DNA from: Blastomyces gilchristii SLH14081
Taxonomy: Eukaryota > Ascomycota > Eurotiomycetes > Onygenales > Ajellomycetaceae
DNA: 64,000 bases
Reading direction: 5' to 3'
Assembly: GCF_000003855.2 (NCBI RefSeq)
Contig: NW_003101651.1
Location: forward strand, 56,944-120,943
Shown: one piece after another, positions 10,754 to 24,353 of the stretch
How the letters are laid out: every line of letters begins with the position of its first letter
Numbering within the stretch: position 1 is the stretch's first letter
Program-made: the position numbers and the translations under genes
The notes under the pieces: model-generated
The model's database searches: none
Seen by the model: only the letters and a program-made list of their open reading frames with translations
What the model was told of the DNA's origin: nothing

Positions 10754-13584
10754 GGTCTGGGGAGTGGATCCGGAGGTTCGATGTATTTATCTTTTTCTTT
10801 GATTAGTTTATTTTTATATTTATATTTAGTTTTAGCTTTTCTCTCTTGTATGACGAAACAGGTTGTTGGCCGATCCTCGACGCTGTTGTCGGGTGGGCGC
10901 AAATGATTTGGGGAGGGGGACGTCGTCGAGGTTTGGTTAGAAATGAGTGGTGGTGACGGGGACGCTGTGAGGGAGTGAGTGAGTGAATGCAGAATGAATG
11001 AATGAATGAATGAATGAATGAACAGATGGTATTGGATTAGGGTGTGAGTAGATAGATATATGTCTATGAGTAGTTGTCGTCGCTGCTGCTGCTGTTGATG
11101 TTTGTTGTTGTTGATGCGGGAGAGGGTTGGGTTGGTCACTTGTTTGGTCTCTCTCTCCCAGCCCAATCCGGGTTGTGGTTGGTTGGGTTTGGCGGGGGGA
11201 GAGAAGAGTTAAATATATATTATTAACTTATTTATCAATTGGGCACCACCACGAACGACGCAGTGGAGCAGAGCCTTGAACAACGAACAACCTGAGAACT
11301 TTTTGATATACGCTGCATAGAGCCAAAAAAAGGAAAACTAAAAGACGAAGACGAAGACGAGGGAGATCTAATGATATATGTTAAATAGCAGGATTGCTTT
11401 GCCGCAGGATGGGAACCAGGCGGCTAATTCCTGACCCAAAATGTATCCATCTTATCGAGTAAATAAGTTAACAGGCAGGCAAGGCAGTGTGTCCAAGGGA
11501 CGTTCCAGAATCCCCTCTGCCAAAGACTGAAACTAGGCGCGCCTCTATCAAATTCTTGAGGAGGGCGAGGTTCTGGCTCCATTTGGGATTTCTTTTCTTT
11601 TCTTTTATTTCTTTTATGTTATTTTATTTTTTCCGAGAACCCTACGCGAAACTACTCCGTATAGCATAGACTACTAGTATACGCTGTATAGCTGGCTGGG
11701 AATAGTAAATTTTTTAAATAATAGCATAGTCTATTGTCTATTTACAAGCAAGGATCGTCGTCATTAATCCATGGTCCTTTTTTTGTCTCTGTACCTGATG
11801 AATGTATAGTTGCATGATTGCATGCTCACCAGCCAAGCATCCTATCTCGCCGCACCGGGTCGAGTTGATATTTACTGTAAAATTACTAGTGTCCCCAAGT
11901 AGATCTTGAAGTTGAGAAGAACTCGATGATGTACAGTACAATTCTCTACATCTCATCTGTATAATCTCATTTTCAGATTACTGTCATGACTTAGAGCTGC
12001 CAGGAGAAATTACCATCTAGATCAAAAAGATCATAAGATAGCTGGCTCCTGCTAGCCACGCCTGGCACTCACCTATAATATAGTTATAGTATGAAATGCT
12101 GCCCCTTGGCCGGGTGTGTAAATCTGTTGACAGCCCCCAAATTTTGTCACTATCCCCCAGGGCGTCCTCCGTGACCCGGCAGTCTAGCAGAAAATAGTAC
12201 TGAATGACTTTCTAGCGTGGCCAATCCACGCCCAGAGACGCCCGAAGAGCCCACGATCTGCTTGACCCGTGGCTTGGGATGCTGTGCGAGGAATTAATTT
12301 AAATTACAACGTAAGTCATGAAATTCTCCCGGAGTGTTGCGCGGTTGGCCCTTCGTGAACATGCTTGCGGAGAAGAGATAGCAAATCATGGAGTGAGCTG
12401 GCTCTTTTCGTGCCTGTCGTTGGGCTCTTGTTTTTTTTTTTTTTTTTTTGCTTTTTTTTATCCAGCGGCGTCAAACACAGGAGCCTTTTGGGTCTTCCAA
12501 TGCACGAGACTGAAGACTGAAAGGTGTAAACTCCTATTGTCCCCTAGCTAGTTAACAAGGAACATCCCCAACCGACTGGACCAATGGCCGCTTTGGGGGT
12601 CCTGATGATGAATATCCTCGCGAATTTCTGGAACATGGCGACAGATTGAGCATGTTTTCGATTTTCGATTTCGGTGTTAAATAGCACTACATGATTGTGT
12701 TCAGCGCCTTTTGACCATATCTATGGATAAATAGAGGACATTATTGCCAATAATTAGCGGATTCGGCATTCTTTTTGAGGCAAAACATTATGGCCAATAA
12801 TACAAAGTGGCCCCCTCGGCTTTTGGCGGTTAAACATGCTGATACTGTAATAATAATGCTCGACGGATAGCTTCCTAGGTGTGAATTTCAAGGCAGTAAG
12901 TAATAGCCATCGAGTCTCCTGTGTAGTTGATCTATTTTGGAATCCAGACGTAACGATTGATAACGGACGTTCCTCTGTCGATTTCTTATACGGAATAGTT
13001 AATATTCTGAATAGTGAATTTATACCGAATTCACTTTTTCCGCGAAGATGTTATTACTAGTCAGTCGTATTTATCTTTTATATTGACCCAAGCAGCCATC
13101 TCATCTCACCGTAAAGCAACTGATGACAGCCTGCAAGATTTCCATTCCTAGGGTTGCCTGGCTGTTCAGGCCTTTATTAACCACATTTTCGGAGAGCTAC
13201 CGGTAGCTAGTCAATGCTAGTAATAGAATGGCAGCTGTGCACTCTTTATCAGTAAGTACTAAGTAGTAGACATGGTTTGCTCGTTAAAAGATTGTCCAAA
13301 ATTCATCCGGAGAAAATATATAACATATTGCGCCATTCCTAATATAGTCTAGCACTAAACCACCAGCCACACTAGTTACACCAGCCACAGTCGGCAGCTT
13401 CTTTTTGACCTCCGTCGCCATTCCCGATCAGAAAAATTGTCTGGAGCTTCTTCATCATCTTCTTCTGCAATCTTTGCCAGCGCCACCCCATCCCTCCTTT
13501 CCTTGTGTCTGTACTTCTCAAGCCCCTATCCGAGCTATTGACTAGCTTGGCTCCAGAGTCGGCGTTGCCCAACATACACCAAAT
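10754..13584. other. 2.8-kb divergent intergenic region STE7/SPT6
   Basis: The region contains the promoters of both flanking genes. The STE7 leader side has a GAAT tetranucleotide repeat (10992-11022) and GTT/CTG runs (about 11079-11115). A T run lies at 12430-12450. A TACTCCGTA motif occurs at 11653-11661. Frames here are short and have no recognisable features; I see no RNA gene. Confidence 0.55.
10992..11022. repeat. GAAT tetranucleotide repeat
   Basis: Seven to eight GAAT units upstream of the STE7 start codon, probably in the promoter or leader. Confidence 0.9.
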
Positions 13585-16500
13585 ATGACGTCTCGGGACC
13601 TCCTCGACAACGAGGCCCTGCTGGACGACGAGGAGGACGATGTATCCTATGACGGGGAAGCGGCCAGCGATGGCCCCAGAGAGCGCGAGCATGTAAACGG
13701 ACAATTCGAGGACTCAAGCGAAGAAGATGAGGACGACGATGACGAGGAAGCTGAACGCGCGGTAAGCTCTCAATCTCGCAGCCCCATCCCCCCCTCTCTT
13801 TTGTCTACCAAACCCGAGAACTAAAAAAGAGACACTTCATTCCTTGTGTAGGTCCGCGAAGGATTCATCGTCGATGAGGATGAGGAAATTGAGGACCGGG
13901 AAGAACGTCGTCGCGAACGGAAAAGGCGTCGTCAGGCAGAGCGCGAGCGTGAAGATGAGGACCTCGATGAAGAAGATATCTACCTGATCGGAGAAAATAA
14001 CCCAGAGCTACAGCGTGCTCTACCAACTGAGGTAGGTTCCAAATATATTTCTATTGCGAAAATACCAGAACTGACATAATGTCTCATTTTTTCCCGTAGT
14101 CCAAGTTCAAACGTCTGAAACGCGGCCACAAGTCTGACAGAGATCGACATGTCTCTCGCGGCATCGATGACATGTTCAACTCAGACGAGGAGGAGGAGGT
14201 TGATCACTATAGCAGAATCGGGCGACATGAACGAAGGGGGATGGAGGATGATATGGACAACTTCATCGAGGAGGATGTCTTCTCAGACGAAGAACGCGAA
14301 CAGCTACAAGAAGACGAGGAAATTGCACGCCCCATGAGAAAGGGGTTGTCAGGATTAGGCGTGACGGATGCAACAGGCCTTGATGAGACAGCGCTGGAAG
14401 ACATGCGGATGGCCTTTGGTGACGGGAATGACTATCTATTTGCGCTTGAGACCGAAGACCAAGAGGAAGAGCTGGACGAAGATGAAGAAAAGCAACTTGA
14501 CCTGAAGGATGTTTTCGAGCCGTCCCAACTCGCGGAGAAGATGTTGACCGAGGAAGACAATGTTATTCGTTTCACTGATGAACCTGAACGATGTCAGATC
14601 GCGAGAAAGCCATACAAGCATGTCATATTGACCGACGAGCAGTTCAAGGAAGAGGCGATTTGGATATCGAACCTCATGTTGCTGAAGAAGCGCCTCGATC
14701 CGGACCTGCGTGAACCGTTCCAGCGATCCATTGCGAAAGTCCTCGAGTTCATGATTACTGATGATTGGGAGGTCCCGTTTATATTCCAGCATCGCAAAGA
14801 TTATCTTATACACGCTGCTAAAGTTCCCGTGTCCCCTGACCCTTCCAATCCGGATGGCCCAGAGTATGTCGTCAAGGCTGAGAAGCTGTTGAATATGATA
14901 GATTTGTGGGATATTTTTGAATACGATCTGAAGTTCCGGTCGCTCGTCGATAAGCGTAACAGCTTGCAAAAGACTTACGATAACCTTCAAGCGGTTAGCA
15001 ACGTAAAAGATGACATCTTTGAATCGATGCTGCCACTGGCTGTGACCATGGAGGAGCTACAGGATGTGCAGGACTATCTTTACTTCCAGTACCCTAGTCA
15101 GCTGAGGGATATTGCAGTGGTTAATGGGGGTGGCGAGGATGGACTCTCTAAACAACGGCGGAAAGCTACCACGAGAACTTTTTCAGAACGTGTCAGAAAT
15201 AGCCGGGCGTATGGTTTGGTTCGCGCATTTGGTATCACTGCGGATGCTTTCGCGCAAAATGCACTGAAAGAAGGAAAGCGGCAATATACCGAAGACCCCG
15301 CAGAACAGCCAGACGTGATGGCGGATAATCTTCTTGACGATAACTTTACAAATGGCGGCCATGCTCTGAAGGCTTCCAAGTCAATGTTTGCCGAAGAAAT
15401 TACGATGAATCCCAAGATGCGCAAGGTTATGAGGCAGGCTTTTTACATGAATGGAGTTATCGAGTGTTTCAGAACGGAGAAGGGTTTGAAAAAGATCGAC
15501 GAACAGCATCCGTATTACGAATTTAAGTACCTTCGAAACCAGCAGCTAAGCGACATTGCTCGTCGCCCGGAACTTTTCCTGCGGATGCTTAAAGCAGAGG
15601 AAGAGGGCTTAGTGGATGTTAAAGTCCGGTTCCAGAATTTTGACAATTTCAAGAAAAACCTTTATTCGCAGATCGAATCGGATAACTTTAGCGAACTTGC
15701 TGACGCGTGGAATAGAGAGCGAAGAGAGGTTGTTGATATGGCCCTTGGGAAGCTGGAGAGGATTATGAGCCGGGGTGTTAAGGAAAATATTAGGACGGAA
15801 TGCGAGAACCATGTTGCCAAGGAGTGCAGAGAAGCATTCTCGTTACGACTTGATCAGGCTCCTTATAAGCCCAAGGGGATGATTCTAGGCACCATTCCCA
15901 GAGTTCTTGCTTTATCGAATGGAAACGGTGTCGTCGGGAAAGATCCTATCTACTGGGCATGGGTTGAAGAAGATGGTAGGGTGCTGGAGAATGGAAAATT
16001 TGTCGACCTCTCTCTCGGTGACTCGGGCCGAATGATTGCGGATGGCAAAGACGTCGCCGCCTTCGTTGAACTCGTGGATAGACGCAAGCCTGATGTTATT
16101 GGTGTATCCGGGTTCTCGCCCGAGACTAGAAAGCTTTCCAAACAACTGTCGGATCTTGTCTCTTCGAAAGACCTGCGTGGTGCTACTTACACCAACGACT
16201 ACGATGAGGAAGTCAGCGATCACCTGGAAGTGGTTATGGTGAACGATGAAGTCGCCCGACTCTACCAGACTAGCGAGCGGGCTAAAATGGAGCATCCTGG
16301 TTTTGCTACTTTGACTCACTATTGTGTTGCGCTGGCTAAGTACCTCCAGAACCCGATGAAGGAGTACGCATCCTTGGGTAGAGACATTGTATCGATTCAG
16401 TTCAAGCCAGGACAGCAGCTTGTTCCTCAGGACAAAATCCTGAAGCAGCTGGAAACGGCTCTCGTGGACATGGTCAACCTTTGTGGTGTTGACATAAACG

Positions 16501-18138
16501 AGGCTGTCACTGATATGGCAACGGCAAACCTACTTCCCTACGTCTGCGGCCTTGGCCCTCGGAAAGCTGCCCACCTTCTTAAGATTATCAATATGAACGG
16601 AGGCATTGTCAACAATAGGATGGAGCTTCTTGGCGTCAATGCTCAATATCCGGCCATGGGTGTCAAAGTTTGGAACAACTGCGCCAGTTTCCTCTTTATT
16701 GATTATGATAGTACTGATCCGGACGCGGACTACCTTGATAATACACGTGTTCATCCTGAAGACTATGATATTGGCCGGAAAATGGCTGCTGATGCGTTGG
16801 AGCTCGATGAAGAAGATATCAAGGCTGAAACAGATGAAAATGGACAAGGCGCTATTATTCGCAAACTTATCAAGGAAGACGCGCAGGATAGAGTCAATGA
16901 TCTTATTCTCGAGGAGTACGCTGAGCAGCTTGAAAAGAACCTTAGCCAGCGGAAGCGAGCTACTCTCGAAACCATTCGTGCGGAATTACAGCAGCCGTAT
17001 GAAGAGTTGCGGAAACAGTTTGCCTTCCTAGGCACGGATACTATCTTCACCATGTTGACTGGAGAGACACCCGAGTCTCTGGCAGAAGGTATGGTCGTGC
17101 CGATTTCCATCAAACGCGTTACAGACGATCATATCGACGGCAAGCTAGACTGCGGAATCGACGCTATCGCCGGCGAGGTTGAAATTACCGACCGCTATGA
17201 CATCCCCGTTCGAAGTCTGTTTGCCCCCCACCAAACGGTTCAGGGAAAGATTCTCTACCTCAACCGTAAGCTCCTCCAGGCCAACGTCTCCCTGCGAGAA
17301 AGTCAGGTCAACAAGCCGTATCGACGACAGTTCGATCACCTCCGCAGCGAATGGGATGAGCGACAAGAAGACGCGGATAGAGAGGCGCTCCGTGAAAAGA
17401 CAGAGACGAGCGGCCGGGCAATGCGCGTTATCAAACATCCGCTGTTCCGCCCTTTCAACTCTGCGCAAGCTGAGGAGTTCCTTGCGACCCAGAGCCGTGG
17501 GGATGTGGTTATCAGACCCTCATCGAACGGGATCGACCATATCGCCGCCACCTGGAAGGTCTCCGATGGCATCTACCAACACCTTGACATCCTTGAGCTA
17601 GACAAAGAGAATGAGTTCTCCGTGGGCAAGATTTTGAAGGTTGGCGGTAGGTACTCGTATAGCGATCTTGACGAGCTTATCGTCAACCATATCAAGGCCA
17701 TGGCCAAGAAGGTGGATGATATGATGAACCATGAGAAGTTCCAGGAGGGAACCAAGGCCGATACAGGTACGTTTCGTAATACTTCCCCCACATATATAGC
17801 GTTGTAAAACGTCAACAAGAAAATGAAAACTAACATTACACTTCCCCCATAAAGAAGGCTGGTTAACAACCTACACAAAAGCCAATCCCCGCCGCTCCGT
17901 CTACGCATTCTGCATCGACCGCAAGCACCCGGGCTATTTCCACCTCTGCTTCAAAGCAGGCGAGAATGCGCAGTTGAATAGCTGGGCTGTCAAGGTTATC
18001 CCGCAGGGGTATGAGTTGCAACGTAACCCGTATCCGGACATGATGGCGCTATGTAATGGGTTTAAACTACTGTTTGCGAATTTGCAGGCGCGAGCTAAGA
18101 GTCGGGCTGGTGGTGGTGGTGGTGGTGGGTATCGGTGA
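13585..18138 (+). CDS. SPT6: Transcription elongation factor and histone chaperone Spt6
   Basis: Spt6 travels with RNA polymerase II and reassembles nucleosomes behind it. Four exons (13585-13761, 13852-14031, 14100-17766, 17855-18138) give 1435 residues, the usual size. All introns are GT..AG and all joins restore frame. The first 280 residues are very acidic ([28 protein letters not shown]). [18 protein letters not shown] begins the conserved core. A YqgF/RNase H-like segment starts near residue 710 ([14 protein letters not shown]). The helix-hairpin-helix motif [18 protein letters not shown] is near 933, and the S1 domain is at about 1137-1190. The tandem SH2 module begins near 1232 ([16 protein letters not shown]); its phosphate-binding arginine lies in DVVIRPSS. 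The second SH2 half crosses the last intron ([17 protein letters not shown]). The protein ends in a Gly-rich tail. The ATG lies just before [19 protein letters not shown], typical of fungal Spt6. Confidence 0.96.
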
Positions 18139-18975
18139 TTTTTATCATAGGTGATCTTGACACTGGATTGGGGTCGGGGAGTATATTATTATTTTATTTT
18201 TTTTCTGTTTCTCAGACATTCTTGTATTGCTGCCCTTTCTGTGGAATTATGGATGAAAGGATGGATAGATAAATAGGTTGGTTTGAAGCGATAGGTACGG
18301 TATATCCATGCAACTCATATGTCTATTACTGCCTATATTTCCTTTTTATCTTTTCTTTTTGCTGTGTGTTTTATAAACTTGAGCTGGGGATCATCTCTTT
18401 TTCTTCTTTGGTTTTCCCCGCTTGTCGACGATATGGGATGAGATCGATCATGTTCATTATAGCTAGGCACCAGGGGAAATCGCTTTGATATCTGGTGATA
18501 AAGTAAGGGGGGGGGGCCAAGCTGATAGTGGAATCAGAGGAGGAGCTTGTTGCAGAATATAACATTCACATTCCAAGTATAATTCTTTCTTACGTTAAAT
18601 GAGGCAGGATGGGGATTGTAGTGGTATGATACAACCAGCACATCCATGTTTCAACCGTCCGATTTCACCATGTCTGCGAATCTAGTCATAAAATCAACTA
18701 ACCTGCGGAAGAGAAACCCATTCCCCTGAGCACCCGACGCGCATCACGCTACGTTCAAATAGGTATCATCAAGAAAAAATGATATAATAACTTAGATTTG
18801 AGAAATCCTGAGCCTTAGCATGCTGACGTTTTGTTTGTATATATATGTTACACGTGTTGAAAGGAAGCCGAAGAGAGATGATTCCGTATATAAAAAGAGC
18901 GCTACGAAGAGCGCTACGAATTTATCTCGGTATCACAAATCCTCTCCCCCTTTTCCCGCCTTTCTTGCTCCATTT
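18139..18975. other. Convergent spacer SPT6/MFS transporter
   Basis: The 3' ends of SPT6 (+) and the transporter (-) face each other here. No gene is seen. The sequence has T-rich stretches just after SPT6 and a run of eight to nine G near 18507-18515. Confidence 0.6.
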
Positions 18976-21138
18976 TTAGCCTTGTATCCTAGAACTCGAC
19001 GCGCTAGATTCCTTCGAATACTCTTTACCTTCCTTCGCCTGCTCAGAATCTTCTTCCCCGTGGGCGTCCCCTCCTCTCTCATGGTCAAACTGATGCCTCC
19101 CCTTCGCATCTTTATTCAAACTCTCATCCCTCATCGCTAAACTTACCAAAAACGCAAATCCAGAAAGTCCCGTAAGAACATACCAAATCGTCCTCAACGA
19201 ATCCGCATACACATATCGATAAACCTCCTGCACATTCTCCGGAAACGTCTGGATGATGTCGAACGCAGCGTCCGCCTGGGATCCATGGACCAGCATGTTC
19301 TGGTTACTGTTGCCAGTAAACGCACCCGCCGCCACCGCCTGTGTCACGAGCCTGTCAAACTCGTTTTGAAAAATCACAGCGCCCAGCGCAACGCCGAAGG
19401 CCTGGCCGAGACTGCGCGCAAAGACTTGCACGGAGGTGGCGATGCCGACATCCTCGCCCTTCTGCACGGATTGTACGGCGACGGTTGTCGTGGGGAATAG
19501 GAGGCCGGCGCCTATTGGCATGATTATACGTACGCCATAGAGGATGCCGCCGTTCGAGTGAGGCTTGAGTAGGGCATTGAGGCCCGTGCCGATTGTCATG
19601 ACTACCCAGCCGGTCCAGACTACCTTCTGGAAACGGAGGGTTTTTGTCATCACTATCCCTGCGATTATGGAGAAGGGGGCGACGAAGGCGCTGTTTTGTG
19701 ATGGTTGTGGGTTAGTGGTTCTTTCATTTTCAATATTGTTCTGTATTTCTATTCCTATTGGAAGGGGGATGTTTCCCGTTTCTTGGGCTAGGATTATCAA
19801 GCCGTGGCAAATAACTTACGATCCCGGTAACGTTTCCACGGCTGACTGGAGGAGTCCGTGCTGGGTGACTCCGAGGAACTGTGAAGTGTAAGCTCCATAT
19901 CCGATACGGTTTCTCTCAAGATCTATCATATGTCACCGAGAGATAGTAGAGTGTAGCAAACTCACAAAGATAATGATATAATAAGACAAAGACCATAGTA
20001 CAAGCCCATGGAAAAAGACGCTAGAATAACCTCCCGCCGCCGCCGTGCGGCCATGGAACACCCGAAGTGGAATCATAGGCTCATGGGCATATTTGAGCTC
20101 GACATATATGAACAAAGCCCATCCAAAAACCCCCACAATTAGTGGTACAAGTACGCTAGCGGAGCCCCATGGGCGAAGTGTGCCCCCAGTTGTCAACCCG
20201 AGGAGGAACGAGGTGGTCGAGCCCACGAAGACGAAGATGCCGGGAAAGTCGATGCGGGTAATTTTCTCCCTCAGCGTGGTTTTTGCGGACTTGAGTCTGA
20301 GCGACATGGTGAGACCGACGATGGAAACGACGCAGATGGGCACGTTAATCCAAAATGCCCATCGCCACGTTGTGCGTTCTCCGATAGCGCCGCCGATAGG
20401 GACCTATATCCATTTTTCACGGTTGAGGGATTTGTTAGCCGGAGATCAGGTGTATGTTGTCTTCACCACGATTATGTGAATAAAATTTCAATTAGGATTC
20501 TAGCTTACTCCGGCTATTGTGCCCACGGCCCATGCTAGAGACACTAAGGACATGTACGAGCCTCTTTCTTGTAGTGTGGTTATGTCACTGATAATCACAG
20601 AGACCAGGCTAAGGTTCCCCCCAGCACCGAGACCTTTGACAGCTCGTGCAGCAACCAGCCATTGCATGTGCTTGGCTGTTGCGCAAAGGATGCTTCCAAA
20701 TGTAAAGATGATGAGGGCGAAGTTTAGAGCCCATTTACGGCCGAAGATATCGCTAAAGCTCCCATATAGCGGGATGGTGACCTGGTCCGTCTGCATTAGC
20801 TTTTATTTTTCAAGCGGTAAACAGCTGAGCTCTTCCTGTGCAGTTTCCGAAGCCGATATGTGCTACTTAAGTTGAATGTTACGAACCGTCTGTGCCAACA
20901 AGAATCCCGTTCCGCACCAGAAAAGTTGTACTGTGGTGCCAGGTAAATCTCTAGCAACTGATGGTATAATGGCTGTTATGATCACGGAATCCAAGGACGT
21001 GATCACAGATATAAGGCAAAGCCAGAAAACGGAGAGATAGAACGCCGGTGATTTCTTTGATTTCTGAATCGAAATTTTCGATTCCTCTTCCGTTTTCTCG
21101 GCGGGCGGGATAGCCGTTACTGAATTTTGGGCAGCCAT
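18976..21138 (-). CDS. MFS multidrug efflux transporter (DHA2-like, 14 TM)
   Basis: A probable plasma-membrane proton antiporter for small toxic compounds. Five exons (21138-20887, 20781-20509, 20403-19966, 19878-19820, 19690-18976) give 578 residues, the normal size for 14-TM DHA2 carriers. TM1 has FWLCLISVITSLDSVIITAI. Motif A is GSFSDIFGRKW, placed right after VTIPLYG; for that reason I chose the acceptor before GTC at 20781. The motif C region reads GTIAGVPIGGAIGERTTW across intron 2, followed by WRWAFWINVP, which is common in DHA2 carriers. The fourth exon is only 59 nt. The first donor is GTTCGT, weaker than the others. The C-terminal tail after the last TM is charged and cytosolic. The substrate cannot be read from sequence. 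There is no adjacent biosynthetic or regulator gene. Confidence 0.88.
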
Positions 21139-23513
21139 TACTGTTGCCGGGTTGAGGCCGCTGGTGTTGTGTTGCTGCTCTCACCTTCCCACCGCAGGGA
21201 GTAAGGGAGAGTTAATAAAGAAATATTTAACTGGAAAAAGAAGGAGAAGTGAATCAACGAGAAAATATTAAACAGGTATAGTTATATGTGAAGAATTTGT
21301 AAAAGGAAAAAGAGGGGGAGAGCTATCAGAAACATAACATATGCTGAATCTCTATGTTTCTGTTTCCACTTCCCTCCTCCCCGAAAGAAGGCTTGAATAT
21401 TGAACGTATTCAAAAGGGTTGAAAGAGAAAAAAGGAAAGACGAGCGGGAGGGCCTTGTCAAAAAGCTTGCCTCATTTCTTCCAGGCCTCTTATTATGGTT
21501 AAGTATACCGTGCGACCGAGCACAAGCTAGCCCAGCCTTCCGCAATTCATCTTCCCAGAGGGCAGGGGCAGGGTAGTTTTCATATAAACATCGGAGTAGC
21601 TTGTTTGAAATACACAAGCACCTCCACCTGCCCCACTGTTTGCTTGACTTGCGATTCTTTTCTCTAGCTTCACACCGAAGATGATCAACGCCTGGTCAAC
21701 GCTTTGATGGTATAGGTCCGCTCCGCTCTTATCTGCTTTTTATATGCAGCGTGGATAAGCACAAACTCTCCGTGAACCCTGTGCGAGGTCCGAAACACAG
21801 ACGGAAGAGCACTGGGCTGATTGTTTTGGTGAATCTGGCGCCCGCCGTTATGCTTGGCTCTCTGCTGTCGCAGAAACAGGATACCTGGAGTTTGCTGTTA
21901 TGTAACGTGCAACAATCGAACAAGTTGGCTGTAACTCAATAACCCACGTCTCGATCTGCAAACGGGGTTTTCAGAGGGAAAAAGCAGTACCCCTAGATAC
22001 ATCTTCTTTTCATTTTCCGTGACCGTTCTTAGTCAAATTCGGGGATGCATATCAAATTGGGCATGGCCCAGGGCGTATTAACGTGGTCTGGTTAGCGCGT
22101 ACAGGGAGTAGGAAGACGAAGTCCGGCGTCTTTTGCCTCGAAGATTGAACAAAAATATTTAGCGCTCGTTAGGACATTTGTGCGCACCAAAGGCAAATCC
22201 ACCCCTGCCGACGATTGATCTGACTATGGAAATACCAACTAGGTTAAGGGTAGAAGAAGTGCTGAAGTGCGACAAATACCAGGGTAGCACAGCTCTCGAG
22301 CCTCGATTGTCGGCATTCTGCAGGAGTTGGGAGGTTGTGGTGGTTCGCGCTTTGGCAGCGTAACTCTCGGAGCTGAGACTTCAAGACACTTGTCGTCTGT
22401 TTCAACCGACCGACCGGCTGGTGTTGACCGAAGAGGACAGTGTCCCGGCAGTGGAGTCAAAGACTGGAACCATCGCTCCAGCGCGGAGACGCGGGGGGGT
22501 CTGAACAAGAGGCCGGTTAAACCCTTGGACAGGGCGTCCAGCCTAATATGTGTCAACATACAGCATCATGCACCTCTCACAACTAGTCGCATTTAGGCTC
22601 GTGCTCCGTCAGTAAGTACGGGGGATACTTGCACCAATCATGCGCAATTTCCTATTTTTCTTTAGTCGAGGCTTCTGTCCACATAGTAAGGACAGGCGGT
22701 TGGTGTATATGTAGGCTACTGGGGCAAAAGAGCTCAGTCACCACCAGCGCACTGCTGGTAGAAGGGCCGATTAACCCGGGACCCCCAACAGTTTCTTGCT
22801 GTTTTTCGATATCATTTGTGGTCTGTTCTAACGTCGGTGAAACGTTGCATTCAAATCGGAGATCCTCAGAGTCGGAGCGAGATTTAAAAGAGGATGCGAA
22901 AAAGAAACTTTCTCAACCATGTTAAAAGTGGTCCACATTGGCATTGTTCTGGCCAGCTGGTTCGTTTCCTAGAGTTGCTTTTTCTAGGGCTAATCTTCTC
23001 GAAAGAACTGGGAGGTTTCTAGCTTGATGTTAGTTCATGAACCTCAGCGCATGGTTTTTCAACCACATTCTATAACTAGCCAAAAAAAAAAAAAAGAAAA
23101 AGAAAAAGAAAAGAAAAGAAAAAGCGTTGAATTCCCCCCCCCCCCCTCCTCCCCTACAACAGCTCAGAGCCGATGCAGAGCTATGCCTCCGATGGGTCTG
23201 CGGAGTCCGTAATCATTATGTCAGGCAACAGGAACAGGATCCGTCCTCGTACTAGTTCATTCAGAAGCAACAATGGATGGAATACGGGACCCAATTCTCG
23301 CTGGGAAGGAGACGCAAGTAACTATGTCGATGCTCTTGCCGCGCCTTATTCTTTACCAACGCTGAACAAGAGGAGGATATGATACTCAGGGTACAAAGTT
23401 CTTTTCAATACCCTTGGAAGAGTTTGATTAAACTCCAAAAAGATTCGGCATTTTATTTGCGGGTTTAAATAGTCAATTTGGAAAGTCAAAATTTACTAGA
23501 TAATTGGACGATA
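21139..23513. other. 2.4-kb intergenic region upstream of the MFS gene
   Basis: It contains the transporter promoter. No supported gene is present: the longer frames (22239-22559 minus, 22327-22596 plus) have no family features. It includes half of a hairpin repeat at 22743-22790 that also occurs at 53.1 kb, and an A/G and C run at 23082-23148. Confidence 0.55.
22743..22790 (+). repeat. Truncated copy of the 53.1-kb palindromic repeat
   Basis: One arm (GCTGGTAGAAGGGCCGAT, then TAACCCGGGACCCCCAACA) matches the 53,099-53,180 palindrome with a few changes. The short loop here is the reverse complement of the loop at 53.1 kb, so this copy is in the other orientation. Only about seven bases of the second arm remain. 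It is probably the end of an old transposon or LTR fragment. Confidence 0.75.
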
Positions 23514-24353
23514 ATGCCGCATGACAGCTGCAACAATCACGGAACAGGAGGGATTATAGCCGAATCTGTCAGGGAGGACTCCGAGTTTGACATCGTCCTC
23601 CCGGCTCCGCCAGAATCTACCCCAAGTATCATTAATTCCCAGCGATTGATACTCCGTGAAGTCCGTGACTCAGATGCAGAGGGCCTATTTGCCATCCGCT
23701 CGAGAGAGGATGCTGTGAGGACACTGAGATGTGACTTGGCTTCCTGTCTTTTGTTCTATTTATTTTGTTCCGCCTTCTTCCTTCTTAAATGCTTCCGTTC
23801 CCCTTCATCCGGCAAAAGGCAATCTTCCGCCTGTTTAATATATGGCTGACGTCCTGTGTTATGTTAGTTGGCCCTTTATACCTGATGCAGATGTCTCCGC
23901 CACCAGAAAATGGATGGCCCTAAAGACGTTCACCGCCCCACCCTGCGCTGTAGGGCTTAGTTAAAAATTCGTCATGCTGCATGTTGATAGCCCAGCTGGG
24001 CGCATTATAGGCACCGTGGGTATAAGCGAGTTGGTACCCGTGCCAACTCTAGGGTATCTTACTCACCTAGAGGAGTGGGGTAAGGGATTGGGACAGAAGC
24101 GACCTCTGCAATGATCAATGCATGGTGGAGCTTGTCGAAGAGAGGGGAAAATAGGAAATGAGACAAGCTATATGTGGTATGCAACGAGAAAAACATGGAG
24201 AGCTTTAAGGCGTTGAAATGCGGGTTTCAGGTTGTCAGGGAGCAGACGATGGAGGATAGTGCAGTTTTGAAGAATTTCGAATTGGAAAGACCAGATTGGA
24301 GTTTGAGACACTGTATTTCTGCTTTACTTCCTCTGTTTCCTCTTGTCTGGTAA
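23514..24353 (+). pseudogene. Broken GNAT-family N-acetyltransferase
   Basis: The reading frames add up to a GNAT domain of the RimJ/RimL type. The N-terminal part has INSQRLILREVRDSDAEGLF. After a probable intron (about 23729-23868) comes WPFIPDADVSATRKWMALK, then GRIIGTVGISELVPVPTLGY, the acetyl-CoA loop part EEWGKGLG, and a shifted frame with ATSAMINAWWSLSKRG and LYVVCNEKNMESFKALKCGFQVV. Lesions seen: the expected donor at 23729 reads AT instead of GT; an in-frame TAA at 23962; a frameshift near 24100 just after GKGLG; and a TGA at 24159. The last frame runs to TAA at 24351. This many lesions in one conserved domain argue for a pseudogene rather than sequencing error. The ATG at 23514 is the likely ancestral start. 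Confidence 0.75.

Noticed and set aside
14436..14990. 184-codon frame on the minus strand
   Set aside because: Antisense to the conserved core of SPT6, without recognisable motifs.
22239..22596. Overlapping frames of 106 and 89 codons
   Set aside because: Opposite strands, no family features, in an intergenic region.
23173..23382. 69-codon frame starting MQSYASDGSAES
   Set aside because: Too short, no recognised domain and no splice partner found.
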